Part shown: piece after piece, positions 45,522 to 56,968 of the stretch | How the letters are laid out: the number at the start of each line of letters is the position of its first letter | How positions within the stretch are numbered: the stretch's first letter is position 1 | DNA from: Luteolibacter pohnpeiensis | GTDB lineage: Bacteria; Verrucomicrobiota; Verrucomicrobiia; Verrucomicrobiales; Akkermansiaceae | DNA length: 64,000 nucleotides | Direction: 5' to 3' | Assembly (NCBI RefSeq): GCF_016595435.1 | Contig: NZ_JAENIJ010000020.1 | Location: 1 to 64,000, forward strand | Notes under the pieces: model-generated | What the model was told of the DNA's origin: nothing | Seen by the model: the letters and a program-made list of their open reading frames with translations, nothing else | Databases searched by the model: none | Position numbers and translations under genes: made by a program

Positions 45522-46462
45522 CGCCCCAACGGGGCGAAAAGGGATAGCCCAGAGTATCACCCTGGGTTAGATGTGGAAAAATAGATCCGCCCTGAAGGGG
45601 CGGGATTGTCGGTTGGAAATGCGGGCCGATTGGATGTCGCCCTTTCAGGGCTTAATGTGTAGGTGACCGAGGTTCCCAAGGTTGCACCTTGGGCTATTCC
45701 ATGATGCCCCGTTGGGGCAAGTTATGGGTTGTCGGTCCGTTGGATTGTTTTTTGCCGTTATTGCCGGTTGTTGTGGCAAAGTTTTTTACTTGAGTGGAGG
45801 TTGGGGGAAAGGTGCGGAATCGGAAGATTTGGGTGATTTTTCCGCAGATTCCAATGCCGCCCTTTCAGGGCTCAATGTGTGGGTGATCGATGTTCCCAAG
45901 GTTGCACCTTGGGCTATTTCATGATGCCCCGTTGGGGCAAGTTATGGGCTGTCGGTCCGTTGGATTGTTTTGCCGTTAGCGCTGGTTGGTGTGGCAAAGT
46001 TTTTTGCGTGAGTTGAGGTCGGGGGAAGGGTGCGGAATGATGAGAAATCGGAAGATTCGGGTGAATTTTCCGCACATTCCAATGCCGCCCTTTCAGGGCT
46101 CAATGTGTGGGTGATCGATGTTCCCAAGGTTTCACCTTGGGCTATTTCATGATGCCCCGTTGGGGCAAGTTATGGGCTGTCGGTCCGTTGGATTGTTTTG
46201 CCTATCGGACGATGCAGAGAGGCGGCCTGTTGCCAAAATATTCTACCCATCTCAACTGCTGGACCGCTTTTCGGCACGGGTTGATCGACGGGATGGCGGT
46301 CGTTCCAAAACCGCGGATTTACTGGGCAACGATTCCCTCCTTCGTAATATCCTCATTCCAATGCACTCGCATCGCCACCGCCCCAACGGGGCGAAAATGA
46401 GACAGCCCAGGGTGCAACCCTGGGAACGATCCCACCACAAAATCGGAGCCCTGAAGGGGCGG
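45522..46462. repeat. REP-like palindromic repeat array 1
   Basis: Five copies of an approximately 81-bp element made of three palindromes: GCCCCAACGGGGC, CCCAGGGT-N3-ACCCTGGG and GCCCTGAAGGGGC. Forward copies lie at 45522-45603 and 46380-46462; reverse copies at 45638-45718, 45858-45938 and 46086-46166. The first forward and first reverse copies sit head to head with about 35 bp between. The array fills the 1-kb gap between the AMP-binding gene and the nucleotidyltransferase. Open frames inside it are artefacts. Confidence 0.9.
45638..46206. repeat. Tandem triplication of a unit of about 224 bp
   Basis: The reverse-oriented elements and the spacers between them repeat in tandem, with identical landmarks at 45641, 45861 and 46089 (periods 220 and 228 bp). 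The spacer carries shared text such as TCGGTCCGTTGGATTGTTTT and GGTGTGGCAAAGTTTTTT. The third unit is cut short after about 46206. Confidence 0.85.
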
Positions 46463-46495
46463 AATGAGCGCGCCGCCGCAGTCAGGACTTACCCA

Positions 46496-47359
46496 TCAAA
46501 AACAAACGATCTGCTTGGAAATCTTGGAATCGGCGGGAATTTCCGCGCTTGGCCAAACGACGGAATCCTCAATCACGCTGTTGTCGCCGATGTCGGCAAA
46601 TGGCCCGATAACGGAGCGATTGATGGTGACGTTTTTCCCAATCATCGCGTGTGGATGAACCGAAGGAGCGAGGAAAAGTTCGCGATGCGCTAGCAGGTAG
46701 GATTCCGGATCGCCGAGATCCAACCATTTGCCGCTGTCCAGAACGATGGCCCCGAGCTTTCCCAGCTTGGCGAGCTCCAGAAATGCCGGGATCACGGAGA
46801 TTTTCTCACCCGCTGGGATCAGATCAAGGAACTCGCGATTGATGCAGTAAATGCCGGTGAAAAGATGGGTGCCTTCGCCTTTGCCAAGCTTGTTGCGAAT
46901 GTCCGTCACCCGATCCTCGATCTTGTTCAGCGCGATGTGTTTGGCATGGCCAGTCGAGCGAACTGCGAGCGTCACCGGCAGGCCGGAGGCCTTGTGCGCG
47001 GCGATGAGTTTTTCCAGCGGCAGGTCGGAATAAATGTCGCCGTTGTGCACCAAAAGAGGGCCGTCCTCCATCCAATCGGCGATGTTTTTCAAGCCGCCGC
47101 CGGTTTCCAACAACTCCGGTTCGTGGAAGAGGGTGATGTCGGCATCGTCGCCTTCGGCGCTGGCCAGGTATTCTTCCCAGGCGTCTGGAATGTGGTGGGT
47201 GTTGATCGCAAAGCGGGTGATGCCGGCGGCGCGGCAGGCATCGATGGTCCACGAGGTCAGTGGTCGATGGAAAAGCGGGACGAGAGGTTTGGGAAGATAT
47301 TCGGTGAGCGGCTGGAGGCGGGTGCCAAGGCCGGCGCCAAGAATGAATGCTTGGGTCAT
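46496..47359 (-). CDS. Sugar nucleotidyltransferase (NDP-sugar pyrophosphorylase)
   Basis: A 287-aa enzyme that joins a sugar-1-phosphate to an NTP. The nucleotide loop GAGLGTRLQPLTEYLPKPLVPL is intact, as are LLVHNGDIYSDLPL and GTHLFTGIYCINREFLDLI. It ends in a short left-handed beta-helix (SVHPHAMIGKNVTINRSVIGPFADIGDNSVIEDSVVW). This resembles mannose-1-phosphate guanylyltransferase or MurNAc-1-P uridylyltransferase-type proteins; the sugar cannot be fixed. Its 3' end lies 33 bp from the REP-like array. Confidence 0.87.
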   Translation of the reverse strand: MTQAFILGAGLGTRLQPLTEYLPKPLVPLFHRPLTSWTIDACRAAGITRFAINTHHIPDAWEEYLASAEGDDADITLFHEPELLETGGGLKNIADWMEDGPLLVHNGDIYSDLPLEKLIAAHKASGLPVTLAVRSTGHAKHIALNKIEDRVTDIRNKLGKGEGTHLFTGIYCINREFLDLIPAGEKISVIPAFLELAKLGKLGAIVLDSGKWLDLGDPESYLLAHRELFLAPSVHPHAMIGKNVTINRSVIGPFADIGDNSVIEDSVVWPSAEIPADSKISKQIVCF

Positions 47360-47410
47360 GCATGATGATTCCCAGTAGCCGGGCGAACTTTCAAGTACTG
47401 CCCGGTGAAA

Positions 47411-50113
47411 TCATGGTCGATGCTCCATTTCTTCCTCCAGCAGGCGCTTCAGAAGTGGCGCGAAGCGATTGTAGAACAAGCCCAGCAAGATCAACGCAAG
47501 CCCGAGCACCGAGAAGGAGGCGACCCGCATGAACGCGTTGAAATCCCAAACATCGACCGCGAAAACCTTGATTAAGGATGCCGCCAGCAAGACGAATCCG
47601 ACTTGGCGAAACCCGAGCAAACGCCGCCAAAGCCCGATGCTGACAAAGGCAAACCCGAGCATCGCCCAGAGCACTGCCGTTCCATTCCAGTCGAGACGCA
47701 TGACCAGCATTTGAGTGGACCAAAGCGAGGTGAGTGCCGCGACCCAAATGCCCAGCAAGTGCGAACCACGCCGCCAGGTGATGGCAATAGCGAGTGAGGC
47801 GGCGATCACGGCTGCGCCTGACCAAGCCGTCTCAAGAGCCACTTGCCAAGGCCCCATGATCAATGCCGCCACCACGCCAAGCCACCCGATGGCGGCGAAA
47901 CCAGCGGCTTCGGTCACAATCGGACGTTTGATGATGGTTGAAATTAGGATGAGCGCCAGCGCAGTGCCCGCCAGGAGGTCCGCATGATATTCAGGACTGA
48001 ACAGGTAGCAGCCGTAGACGAATCCGAGAAACGCCGTGATCCGCGCGGGTGGAATGGCGACGAGGCTTTCGGATTTTCGAACCAGCATCACGCCAATCTC
48101 TGCCAGAGCGATGGCGGTGATCATGAATGGAACAAACGGCGCCAGCGGATCATGGTAGCCGGTCTCGATCAGGGCGGCCAATGGAAGAAATACCGCAGAG
48201 ATCGCAAGTGTCGGGCAACGCAGAGCTTTGCCGATCAGGAGGAGGATCAAGCCAGCGCCTGCGACCGTGAGAACGATCAGCTCCGTGGAGAGATTCAGCT
48301 GATGGATGAAATTCCAGGACGAGATCGCGGTCACCCCCGCAAAGGCGGATGCTTGAAGGATCGAATCGATCGATTTTTCACCGAAACGGTGCCACAGCCA
48401 GCATCCGGCGAGCATCAGCGGAAATGCCACATAGGTCGAGATTCCGAGCCCGGAAATCGAGACGATCAAAAGCGCAGCAGCAAGGAAAAGCAGAACCGAA
48501 TACTGCATCGCGACCATGCGGATTTTCCGATTCAGAAACAGCGCTACGGCGGAAAGAACCGTGGCGACGCCAACGGTCACCGGAAATCTCAAGGACGGTT
48601 CAAGCCGCCAACACCAACTGGCCAGCGCGGTGACACTGGCCAGATAGAATACCGCTGACGAAAGGATGGGCTTCCAAGCGAATCGCTGCTCGTCCTGGTT
48701 CAGGCCTAGCTGCAGCACCACCCCGGAAATGGCCATGACCAACGCTGCCAACCCTGCGCTCCAGACAGGCGCGGGTTCGGGTGAACCGATCAATAACAAG
48801 GTCGATCCGAGCGCGGTGATGAAGGTGAAAACCAATTCCGGCTTGGTCTTGAAGCGGAAAAACGCGAGCGCCAGCAGCAGCGACTCAACCGCCAAGGCAA
48901 GCGGGAGCTGGTTGCCATCGAGTTTCATCGCAAGCGCCAGAGTGATCAGTGCGAGCCCTTGGCTGATGTCGACTGAGCCGACGATTTGCTGCTGGCGGCG
49001 GCACCATGAGCCAAGTATCAGCAAAACCGCGCCAAAAACGGCGGGAACCAGCCAGTAAGCAGATCGGTCGTTTTCCGCGATCCATACGGCGGAAAACAGC
49101 AGGAAAAACGCAGCATTGTTGGCTCCGGTGAACCACGCCCGGCCACGATCGGATAGAGTTTCCCTGAAGCGCCCCAGCACCCCGGGGAGCGAAAAGATCA
49201 CCCAGGTCGGGACTAAAAACCACATGCTCGCCTGATCGGTCGGTTGGCCATGAGCTCCCTGAAGAACTTGCCACACGGTGAACGAAACATAGGTGCCCAC
49301 CATCGATGCGATTCCCGGTCCGGCCCAGCCGGGGCGCAGCATGAACATCAGTCCGGTCAACGCCAGAATCACATTCGAGACGCAGGAAAGCCAGCCGATC
49401 GGCTGCAGGATTGTGGCGTAGGACGCGAGCAGCAGCCCGAGCACGGCGGTTGCCTTTGCATTGCGAATCCACGAAATGCCGGCCATCGCCCCGGCGGACA
49501 CGAGCAACAGAATCCCCGCAAACACCGGGCTGTCGATGACGCGCAGGCGTTCGACATGATGCGCGGCAAAGCAGCAGTAGTAGAAAAACGCCAGGCCTCC
49601 CGCCATCACCACCTCGCCGTAGGCGTGAAGGTGCTCGCGTTTCGCCAGTCGGCGGCCCGTTTCGGTCAGCAAGCCTGCGAGGAGAAACAATCCCGTCAGG
49701 CGCAGTCCGTTCGGCAGATCGTGAATCCAATTCCGATAGGCAAAATTTCCTAACAGAACCAAGCCGGTGAGCAGCAGGACAATGCCGATCCGGACCAGCC
49801 AGGTGCGGCCAAATTGCAATTCGAACGATTCGCCTGCGGGCTTTTTCGGCAAGGGCGGGGGAGTCGACGGTTGAGGAGCCTGTTTCGGCGAAATTTCAGC
49901 CATCGGAACCAGCATGGGGGCAGGCTCAGGAACTGGCTCCGCTGCTGGAATGTCAGCCACGGGCGGATTCTCAAAATTCTCAAGAACATCGAGTTTCGAA
50001 AGCCTTGTGTTGAATTCGTCCAACTCCCGCTCGTGGCGGATTTTCATGACCTCCAATTCATGCCGCAGCTTCAGGATTTCCTGTTGGATGGGGGAACTTG
50101 CGTCTTCGGGCAC
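47411..50113 (-). CDS. Very large DUF2339-type membrane protein
   Basis: A 900-aa protein with a coiled-coil N-terminus (IQQEILKLRHELEVMKIRHERELDEFNTRL), a Pro-rich linker (about 55-90) and some two dozen transmembrane helices, starting at FGRTWLVRIGIVLLLTGLVLLGNFAYR. This matches the DUF2339 family, whose function is not known. The helical part has short repeated motifs. It runs on the reverse strand after the nucleotidyltransferase start with 51 bp between. It is probably a transporter- or polymer-related membrane protein, but that is a guess. Confidence 0.85.
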   Translation of the reverse strand: MPEDASSPIQQEILKLRHELEVMKIRHERELDEFNTRLSKLDVLENFENPPVADIPAAEPVPEPAPMLVPMAEISPKQAPQPSTPPPLPKKPAGESFELQFGRTWLVRIGIVLLLTGLVLLGNFAYRNWIHDLPNGLRLTGLFLLAGLLTETGRRLAKREHLHAYGEVVMAGGLAFFYYCCFAAHHVERLRVIDSPVFAGILLLVSAGAMAGISWIRNAKATAVLGLLLASYATILQPIGWLSCVSNVILALTGLMFMLRPGWAGPGIASMVGTYVSFTVWQVLQGAHGQPTDQASMWFLVPTWVIFSLPGVLGRFRETLSDRGRAWFTGANNAAFFLLFSAVWIAENDRSAYWLVPAVFGAVLLILGSWCRRQQQIVGSVDISQGLALITLALAMKLDGNQLPLALAVESLLLALAFFRFKTKPELVFTFITALGSTLLLIGSPEPAPVWSAGLAALVMAISGVVLQLGLNQDEQRFAWKPILSSAVFYLASVTALASWCWRLEPSLRFPVTVGVATVLSAVALFLNRKIRMVAMQYSVLLFLAAALLIVSISGLGISTYVAFPLMLAGCWLWHRFGEKSIDSILQASAFAGVTAISSWNFIHQLNLSTELIVLTVAGAGLILLLIGKALRCPTLAISAVFLPLAALIETGYHDPLAPFVPFMITAIALAEIGVMLVRKSESLVAIPPARITAFLGFVYGCYLFSPEYHADLLAGTALALILISTIIKRPIVTEAAGFAAIGWLGVVAALIMGPWQVALETAWSGAAVIAASLAIAITWRRGSHLLGIWVAALTSLWSTQMLVMRLDWNGTAVLWAMLGFAFVSIGLWRRLLGFRQVGFVLLAASLIKVFAVDVWDFNAFMRVASFSVLGLALILLGLFYNRFAPLLKRLLEEEMEHRP

Positions 50114-50219
50114 GGTGTTAAACTAATCGGTTTTCCAAAATGGCGAAGCGCAAATCTCATGATTCAGAGACAGGCTTCTGGACAAACGGCAACTGCTGTT
50201 GCATGGAGGGAAGGCTGTT

Positions 50220-50876
50220 ATGAATTTGGATCTCTCGTCACGTTCACCCCTTTGTCACACTCATCGTGAGGAAGTGGCGAATGTCATGACCCATGCCGCC
50301 GGAGTGCTTCTCAGCATTGCCGCGCTGGTTGGGATGATTCTTGCGGCGCAAGGCAGCGCCCTCGCCGTGGTATCGGTCACGGTGTTTGGAGCTTCGCTGA
50401 TTTTGCTCTACCTCTCTTCCACGCTTTACCACGTTTTCACCACGGTCCGGACCAAGCAGTTCTTCCAAATGCTGGATCATGCCTGCATTTACCTGCTGAT
50501 CGCCGGATCCTACACGCCGGTGACCCTGATTTCTTTGAAGGGGCCGTGGGGATGGAGTTTGTTCGGAGCGGTCTGGGGGCTGGCCATCGCCGGTGTGATG
50601 GTGAAAACGCTGATCCCCGGTAAAAAAGACCACTGGATCTCGACCGCACTCTACGTGGTGATGGGGTGGCTGGTGGTGATCGCCATTGGTCCCCTGCTCA
50701 AGGCCCTGCCATTTGCCGGACTGGCCTGGTTGGTGGCTGGTGGTTTGAGCTACACGCTAGGGGTCGTGTTTTTCGCGTGGACGAGTCTGCGTTTCCATCA
50801 TGCGATCTGGCATTTGTTCGTGTTGGGCGGGAGCGCCTGCCACGTGGTGGCTGTCTGGTTTTACGTCCTCAACTGA
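50220..50876 (+). CDS. Hemolysin III / PAQR-family membrane protein
   Basis: A 218-aa seven-helix protein of the YqfA/hemolysin III group. Metal-site motifs are HREEVANVMTHAAGVLLS, SSTLYHVF, LDHACIYLLIAGSYTPV and the C-terminal FHHAIWHLFVLGGSACHVVAV. The ATG at 50220 has GGAAGG just upstream. The family is thought to be a membrane hydrolase or receptor; the bacterial role is unsettled. It lies 6 bp before mutM, so it is likely co-transcribed. Confidence 0.92.
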   Translation: MNLDLSSRSPLCHTHREEVANVMTHAAGVLLSIAALVGMILAAQGSALAVVSVTVFGASLILLYLSSTLYHVFTTVRTKQFFQMLDHACIYLLIAGSYTPVTLISLKGPWGWSLFGAVWGLAIAGVMVKTLIPGKKDHWISTALYVVMGWLVVIAIGPLLKALPFAGLAWLVAGGLSYTLGVVFFAWTSLRFHHAIWHLFVLGGSACHVVAVWFYVLN

Positions 50877-50882
50877 ACGATC

Positions 50883-51701
50883 GTGCCAGAGCTGCCAGAA
50901 GTGGAAACCACGCGGTGTGGGATCGAGCCGCATCTTACCGGGGCGCAGATTCAGGAAGTCATCGTGAAACGATACGACCTGCGCTGGCCGGTGTCGGATT
51001 CGGTCGCGGAACTGGAACAGCGGACCTTCATCGGCGTGACCCGCCGCTCGAAGTACCTGCTGTTGGCGGTGAATGATGGCTCGACCCTGCTGATCCATCT
51101 GGGGATGTCCGGCAGTTTGCGGGTGATCGATCCTGCGGAAGCCTGGAAAAAGCACGATCATTTCGCCGTCACGCTATCCACCGGCATGCAGCTGCGGTTT
51201 CATGATCCCCGCCGGTTCGGAGTGATTCTTCATCTGAAATCCGAAAGTCCTTTCGAGCATCCACTGCTGGCCAGTCTCGGTCCGGAGCCGCTGGGCGATG
51301 GTTTTAGCGCGACCTATTTGAAAAGCATCTGCTCCACCCGGAAATCCGCGATCAAGCAGGTCATCATGGACGGCAAGGTGGTGGTGGGTGTGGGAAATAT
51401 CTACGCCTCCGAAGCGCTTTTCCGCGCGGGAATCCGACCACAGACACAGGCTTGTCGGCTTTCTCTGCCAAGACTGGAACGGCTGGTCAGTTCCATACGC
51501 GAGGTGCTTTCTGATGCCATTTCCGCAGGCGGCACCACCCTCAGGGATTTTCTGAAATCCGACGGCCAGCCCGGCTATTTCCGGCAAAAGCTATTTGTCT
51601 ACGATCGGAAAGGCGAGCCGTGCCTGGTTTGCGGCACCGAGATCCGCCACGCGGTGCAGGGCCAGCGCTCCACCTATTGGTGCCCGACCTGCCAGAAATA
51701 A
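50883..51701 (+). CDS. mutM: Formamidopyrimidine-DNA glycosylase
   Basis: A 272-aa base-excision repair enzyme that removes 8-oxoguanine and FaPy lesions. The GTG start is followed by PELPEVETTRCGIEPHLTG, so the mature protein begins with the catalytic Pro. RRSKYLLL (Lys), the H2TH region and the zinc finger PCLVCG ... YWCPTCQK with four cysteines are complete. The gene is full length. Confidence 0.96.
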   Translation: MPELPEVETTRCGIEPHLTGAQIQEVIVKRYDLRWPVSDSVAELEQRTFIGVTRRSKYLLLAVNDGSTLLIHLGMSGSLRVIDPAEAWKKHDHFAVTLSTGMQLRFHDPRRFGVILHLKSESPFEHPLLASLGPEPLGDGFSATYLKSICSTRKSAIKQVIMDGKVVVGVGNIYASEALFRAGIRPQTQACRLSLPRLERLVSSIREVLSDAISAGGTTLRDFLKSDGQPGYFRQKLFVYDRKGEPCLVCGTEIRHAVQGQRSTYWCPTCQK

Positions 51702-51770
51702 CCGCGGAAAAATCATCATCCCGCAGAAGTTTCACTCGCAGCGGTGGCGCGGACTTCGCACGCTCGCGGC

Positions 51771-52544
51771 ATGAAAAATCTGGCCTTTTTAGGAGGTGTC
51801 ATGGCGGTGCTTGTTTCCTTTGCTCAAGCCAATGAATGCGCGGAAACGATGATGAATGCGACGTTCAAGCTCTTCAACAAGGACTCCACGGCGACGTGCT
51901 TTTTGATCCAGGATCAATCCCAGGTCTTTATCGTTTCCGCAGGCCACACGTTCGAAAAATCTTCCGGACGCACCTCAATCCTCGTGCTCCGTGAGTTGGA
52001 TGGTGACAAGGACTACGAGCGCAAGGACGTCAAAGTCCAGATCCGCAGTGACGGCAAGCCGCTCTGGACCAAGAATCCGGACTACGATGTCGCGGTCATG
52101 CCGGTGAAGCTGGACCTGCCGGAAAATGCGACTTTGCCGATCTCCTCATTGATCGAAAAAGATCTCCCGGGCTTTGGCGACGACACCATCCTGCTGACGT
52201 ATCCCGCCCGCGTCGAAGCCAACGAAGCCGGCTTCCCGCTCGCACGTCGTGCACTGGTCGCGAGCTACCCTGCGAAGTCATTGGAAAAACAACCAACCTT
52301 CATGCTCGATGTCACCTCATGGGATGGCGACAGCGGCGGCCCGGTCTTCATCGATAATGGCCAGGGCAAACCGGCGATCTACGGCCTGGTGATTGAGCGC
52401 ATCAACCACATCGAAAACATCACCGGCGAGCGCGAAACCCGCCGGATTGAGACGGCGATGGGACTGAGCCGGGCGGTGCATGCATCGGTGATTCTGCAAA
52501 CGATCCGGCTGGCCCAGTCCAAGGGGGCTCACAAAGAGTCCTGA
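51771..52544 (+). CDS. Secreted trypsin-like serine protease
   Basis: A 257-aa protein with a signal peptide (1-20, cut after AQA). The catalytic triad is visible at family spacing: H59 in FIVSAGHTF, D106 in NPDYDVAVMPV and S188 in WDGDSGGPVFID. No PDZ domain is present, so it is a short trypsin-like protease rather than a DegP-type. The ATG at 51771 was chosen because it gives a proper signal peptide. It converges with a secreted M60 peptidase gene 8 bp away. Confidence 0.85.
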   Translation: MKNLAFLGGVMAVLVSFAQANECAETMMNATFKLFNKDSTATCFLIQDQSQVFIVSAGHTFEKSSGRTSILVLRELDGDKDYERKDVKVQIRSDGKPLWTKNPDYDVAVMPVKLDLPENATLPISSLIEKDLPGFGDDTILLTYPARVEANEAGFPLARRALVASYPAKSLEKQPTFMLDVTSWDGDSGGPVFIDNGQGKPAIYGLVIERINHIENITGERETRRIETAMGLSRAVHASVILQTIRLAQSKGAHKES

Positions 52545-52552
52545 TCTGGAAT

Positions 52553-54766
52553 TCAGGGCTCCCAGGCTTCGAAGTCAGAGAGCTGCTTCTTGGTCGATGG
52601 TGAAACGTAGAAGTGCACGCTTTCAAAATAAGCGGAAACATCCCGTTTCACCGTCTGGCCGTAGCGCAGCACCAGATGGTCCTGCCGTTCATCCGACGAA
52701 TACCGGGGGGCATCGCCGTGTTTGGTGTCTTCCTTCCAGTAGCTGCTGAACATCCGCGTCAGGCTGTCCATGCCAAACGCATCAATGAGTGGCAGGAATA
52801 CTGAAATGTTGACCCATGGATCGGCAGATTCCCCGTCGCGGCGGCGTTTGAGCAGCTCATCGGGATGGGCAAGCGATTCATGACCCAGCTTGGGATCGCG
52901 CTTGGGAAAAATCGCCGCATAGGCGGACATCGTGAACAAATTGACGGTGGATTCGGTGAATCCGTCCGGCGTGATGCACTGTGGTTGGTGATCGTGGCCG
53001 ATTTCGTGGAAAAAGCCCCAGTTGCCTTTTTCCTCCAGGGTTTTCAGATCCAGCGCCTCCTTCGCCTGCGGCAGGAAGGCCATGATCGGGTAGCCGGAGT
53101 GCATGAAGCCATAGGCGATTTGGCGGTCGAAACTGATGCGCATTGGCTCCAGTCGGGTGCCGGTGTAGCCGCCGAATTTCCACTCCGCATCCATCACTTT
53201 TTGCCAGAACTCGGTCAGTCCCTGCGGATTCCTTGCCTTGCGGGCGTCGCTTGTGGGCACGTAGAGGCACAGCGTGCCGAAGTCCATTTCCGTCCACGGT
53301 GCAGGCTTGGCCAGTTCCTTTTTCCAATCCGCCTGTGACATGCCGGGCCGCCACCAGGGCATCTCGATGCCGCCGCTGATGGTCAGGCTTTGCAGGTCGG
53401 GCGATGGCAATTTTTCGAACGTGCGGATGATATAGCCGAAGGTTGTCACCCGCAGGTCGCCTTGATTTGCCCCGGTGGGGACCTCAATGTAAATGCCGCC
53501 GCCAAATGGGTTGCCAACGGTCACCTCTGGCTGGTTGAGCGCGAAGTGATTCGCCACCACCGGGAATCGCTGAAGGCTGCCGGCGGTGTTGCTGCCGGGT
53601 TGTGAGACATTGTCTGTCTGGGTGCCGATGCGAACTTGTAGCCCCATTTTGCGGAGGCGGGAAGGCACGTGAATCGTGATCGCTTCGCCCGGGGCCGCAT
53701 ACAATCCGGTCGCCTGCCAACGCGGTTGGTTGAGATTGATTTGAACCTCGCGATCCTCCACCCGTTCGGCATCCGCTGGAATGTCACCCATCAGAACCTT
53801 CGCGCTCGGATGAGGGAGCAGGGCTTCCACGGGCAGTTTGATGTAGGCATTGGCCCGCCGAGTGATGGTTTGATTCTCTTCTTTGGTGGCAACTTTGAAT
53901 GGATTCTTGCGATCCGGATTCATCCCATGAGCCCAGGCGACCAGTTCCTGGACCGTACCGAAGCCACCGAGATCAACCCTGCGGTCCAGCTTCGGCAAAT
54001 CCTCGATCGTCAGCGCCGGATGCGCGGCAGGGGCCGCCTGCAATGGGGGTTCACCCTTGCGGATGTTGAAAATCATCCGGCCAAGCGTGAGCGCGTTCTC
54101 CACCGTCGAGCCATCGTTGCCTTCGGAAAAATGAGCCAGCAACTTGGTCACTTCCGGATTTTTCGCCAATCCGGCGATCGCCTGGTCATTGGCCGGGCCG
54201 TTGGCGATCGTTGGGGTGAGGAGCTGGATGTAGGTATCCGTCAGATCAAATTCCCGCGTGTTGTTGCGGATGCGGATGCCGGTGGTTTTTGGCAGCTTGT
54301 CACCCGGACCATTCTCGATGCGTTGCCACAGATCGGCCAGCAGCTGCAGCATCAGATCTGGATGATCCTGAGCCAGGGTGCCACCGGCGGTGTGGCCTTC
54401 GTTCAGGGCAAACAGGCCGTGCAGAAAGGCACGGACATCTGGCTCTGCCTTGTTCGGGCTTGTGGAAATGTCCTGGTCCACCATTTCCAGAGAGCGCACG
54501 ATTTCCGGAGCAACTTCGGAAAGTTTGGCGCTTTTCTGTTCCACCGGGGCAGCGGGTTGCGAGAAAACCGTCGCGGGCGCTGCATAGAGCGTCGCGAATA
54601 CAGCTGCCGCCAAGCCTGTCTGAAGCCAGGTTCGGCATCGGCAGGATCGCTGCGGCGGTGGAGTGAATGGTGAGAAAACTTGGGACTTACTGCGGACGGG
54701 GGAAAGACGTTCAGTCAATGGAGCAAAGTGTATGATTTTTGTAGAAATCAAGGCACAGCGCATCAC
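52553..54766 (-). CDS. Secreted M60-family (enhancin-like) metallopeptidase
   Basis: A 737-aa zinc peptidase with the M60 gluzincin motif HEIGH (H587, E588, H591) followed by the downstream Glu in GFTESTVNLF. M60 enzymes cut mucin-type and other O-glycoproteins. The N-terminus is atypical: about 45 residues precede the hydrophobic segment (WLQTGLAAAVFATLYAAPATVFSQ), so the true start may be later, but no in-frame ATG fits. The middle carries a beta-rich region with QVRIGTQTDN and an LRVTTFGYI block typical of the family's N-terminal domain. It lies next to a secreted serine protease. Confidence 0.88.
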   Translation of the reverse strand: MMRCALISTKIIHFAPLTERLSPVRSKSQVFSPFTPPPQRSCRCRTWLQTGLAAAVFATLYAAPATVFSQPAAPVEQKSAKLSEVAPEIVRSLEMVDQDISTSPNKAEPDVRAFLHGLFALNEGHTAGGTLAQDHPDLMLQLLADLWQRIENGPGDKLPKTTGIRIRNNTREFDLTDTYIQLLTPTIANGPANDQAIAGLAKNPEVTKLLAHFSEGNDGSTVENALTLGRMIFNIRKGEPPLQAAPAAHPALTIEDLPKLDRRVDLGGFGTVQELVAWAHGMNPDRKNPFKVATKEENQTITRRANAYIKLPVEALLPHPSAKVLMGDIPADAERVEDREVQINLNQPRWQATGLYAAPGEAITIHVPSRLRKMGLQVRIGTQTDNVSQPGSNTAGSLQRFPVVANHFALNQPEVTVGNPFGGGIYIEVPTGANQGDLRVTTFGYIIRTFEKLPSPDLQSLTISGGIEMPWWRPGMSQADWKKELAKPAPWTEMDFGTLCLYVPTSDARKARNPQGLTEFWQKVMDAEWKFGGYTGTRLEPMRISFDRQIAYGFMHSGYPIMAFLPQAKEALDLKTLEEKGNWGFFHEIGHDHQPQCITPDGFTESTVNLFTMSAYAAIFPKRDPKLGHESLAHPDELLKRRRDGESADPWVNISVFLPLIDAFGMDSLTRMFSSYWKEDTKHGDAPRYSSDERQDHLVLRYGQTVKRDVSAYFESVHFYVSPSTKKQLSDFEAWEP

Positions 54767-54900
54767 GGCGAGACACTGAAGATCAGGAACAGCCGATTTT
54801 CAGTCCTTGCGCGGTGCAGGTGCCTTGCGTGGGTTCAACGGGGATGAAGCTTCAGTGTCGCTGAAGCGTGGATAGAACTACTGCAATCCGAACCGGTTGC

Positions 54901-54937
54901 AAAAAAAATCCGCAGCACCGTGCAGGCACTGCGGATT
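54901..54937 (-). terminator. Intrinsic terminator of sdhA
   Basis: A 9-bp stem (54907-54915 with 54929-54937) reads on the minus strand into a run of eight T residues. It lies 33 bp after the sdhA stop and so closes the sdhCA transcript. Confidence 0.9.
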
Positions 54938-54970
54938 GAAATCGATTTCGAATCGGGAAACGAACGCCGA

Positions 54971-56941
<1,971 letters not shown>

Positions 56942-56968
56942 GAGCGTGGGGAAGGTTGGGAGTGCCTG

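Noticed and set aside
45682-46693. Open frames in REP-like array 1 (for example 46118-46693)
   Set aside because: They translate the palindromic repeats (HLGLFHDAPLGQ-type text repeated in several frames) and are not genes.
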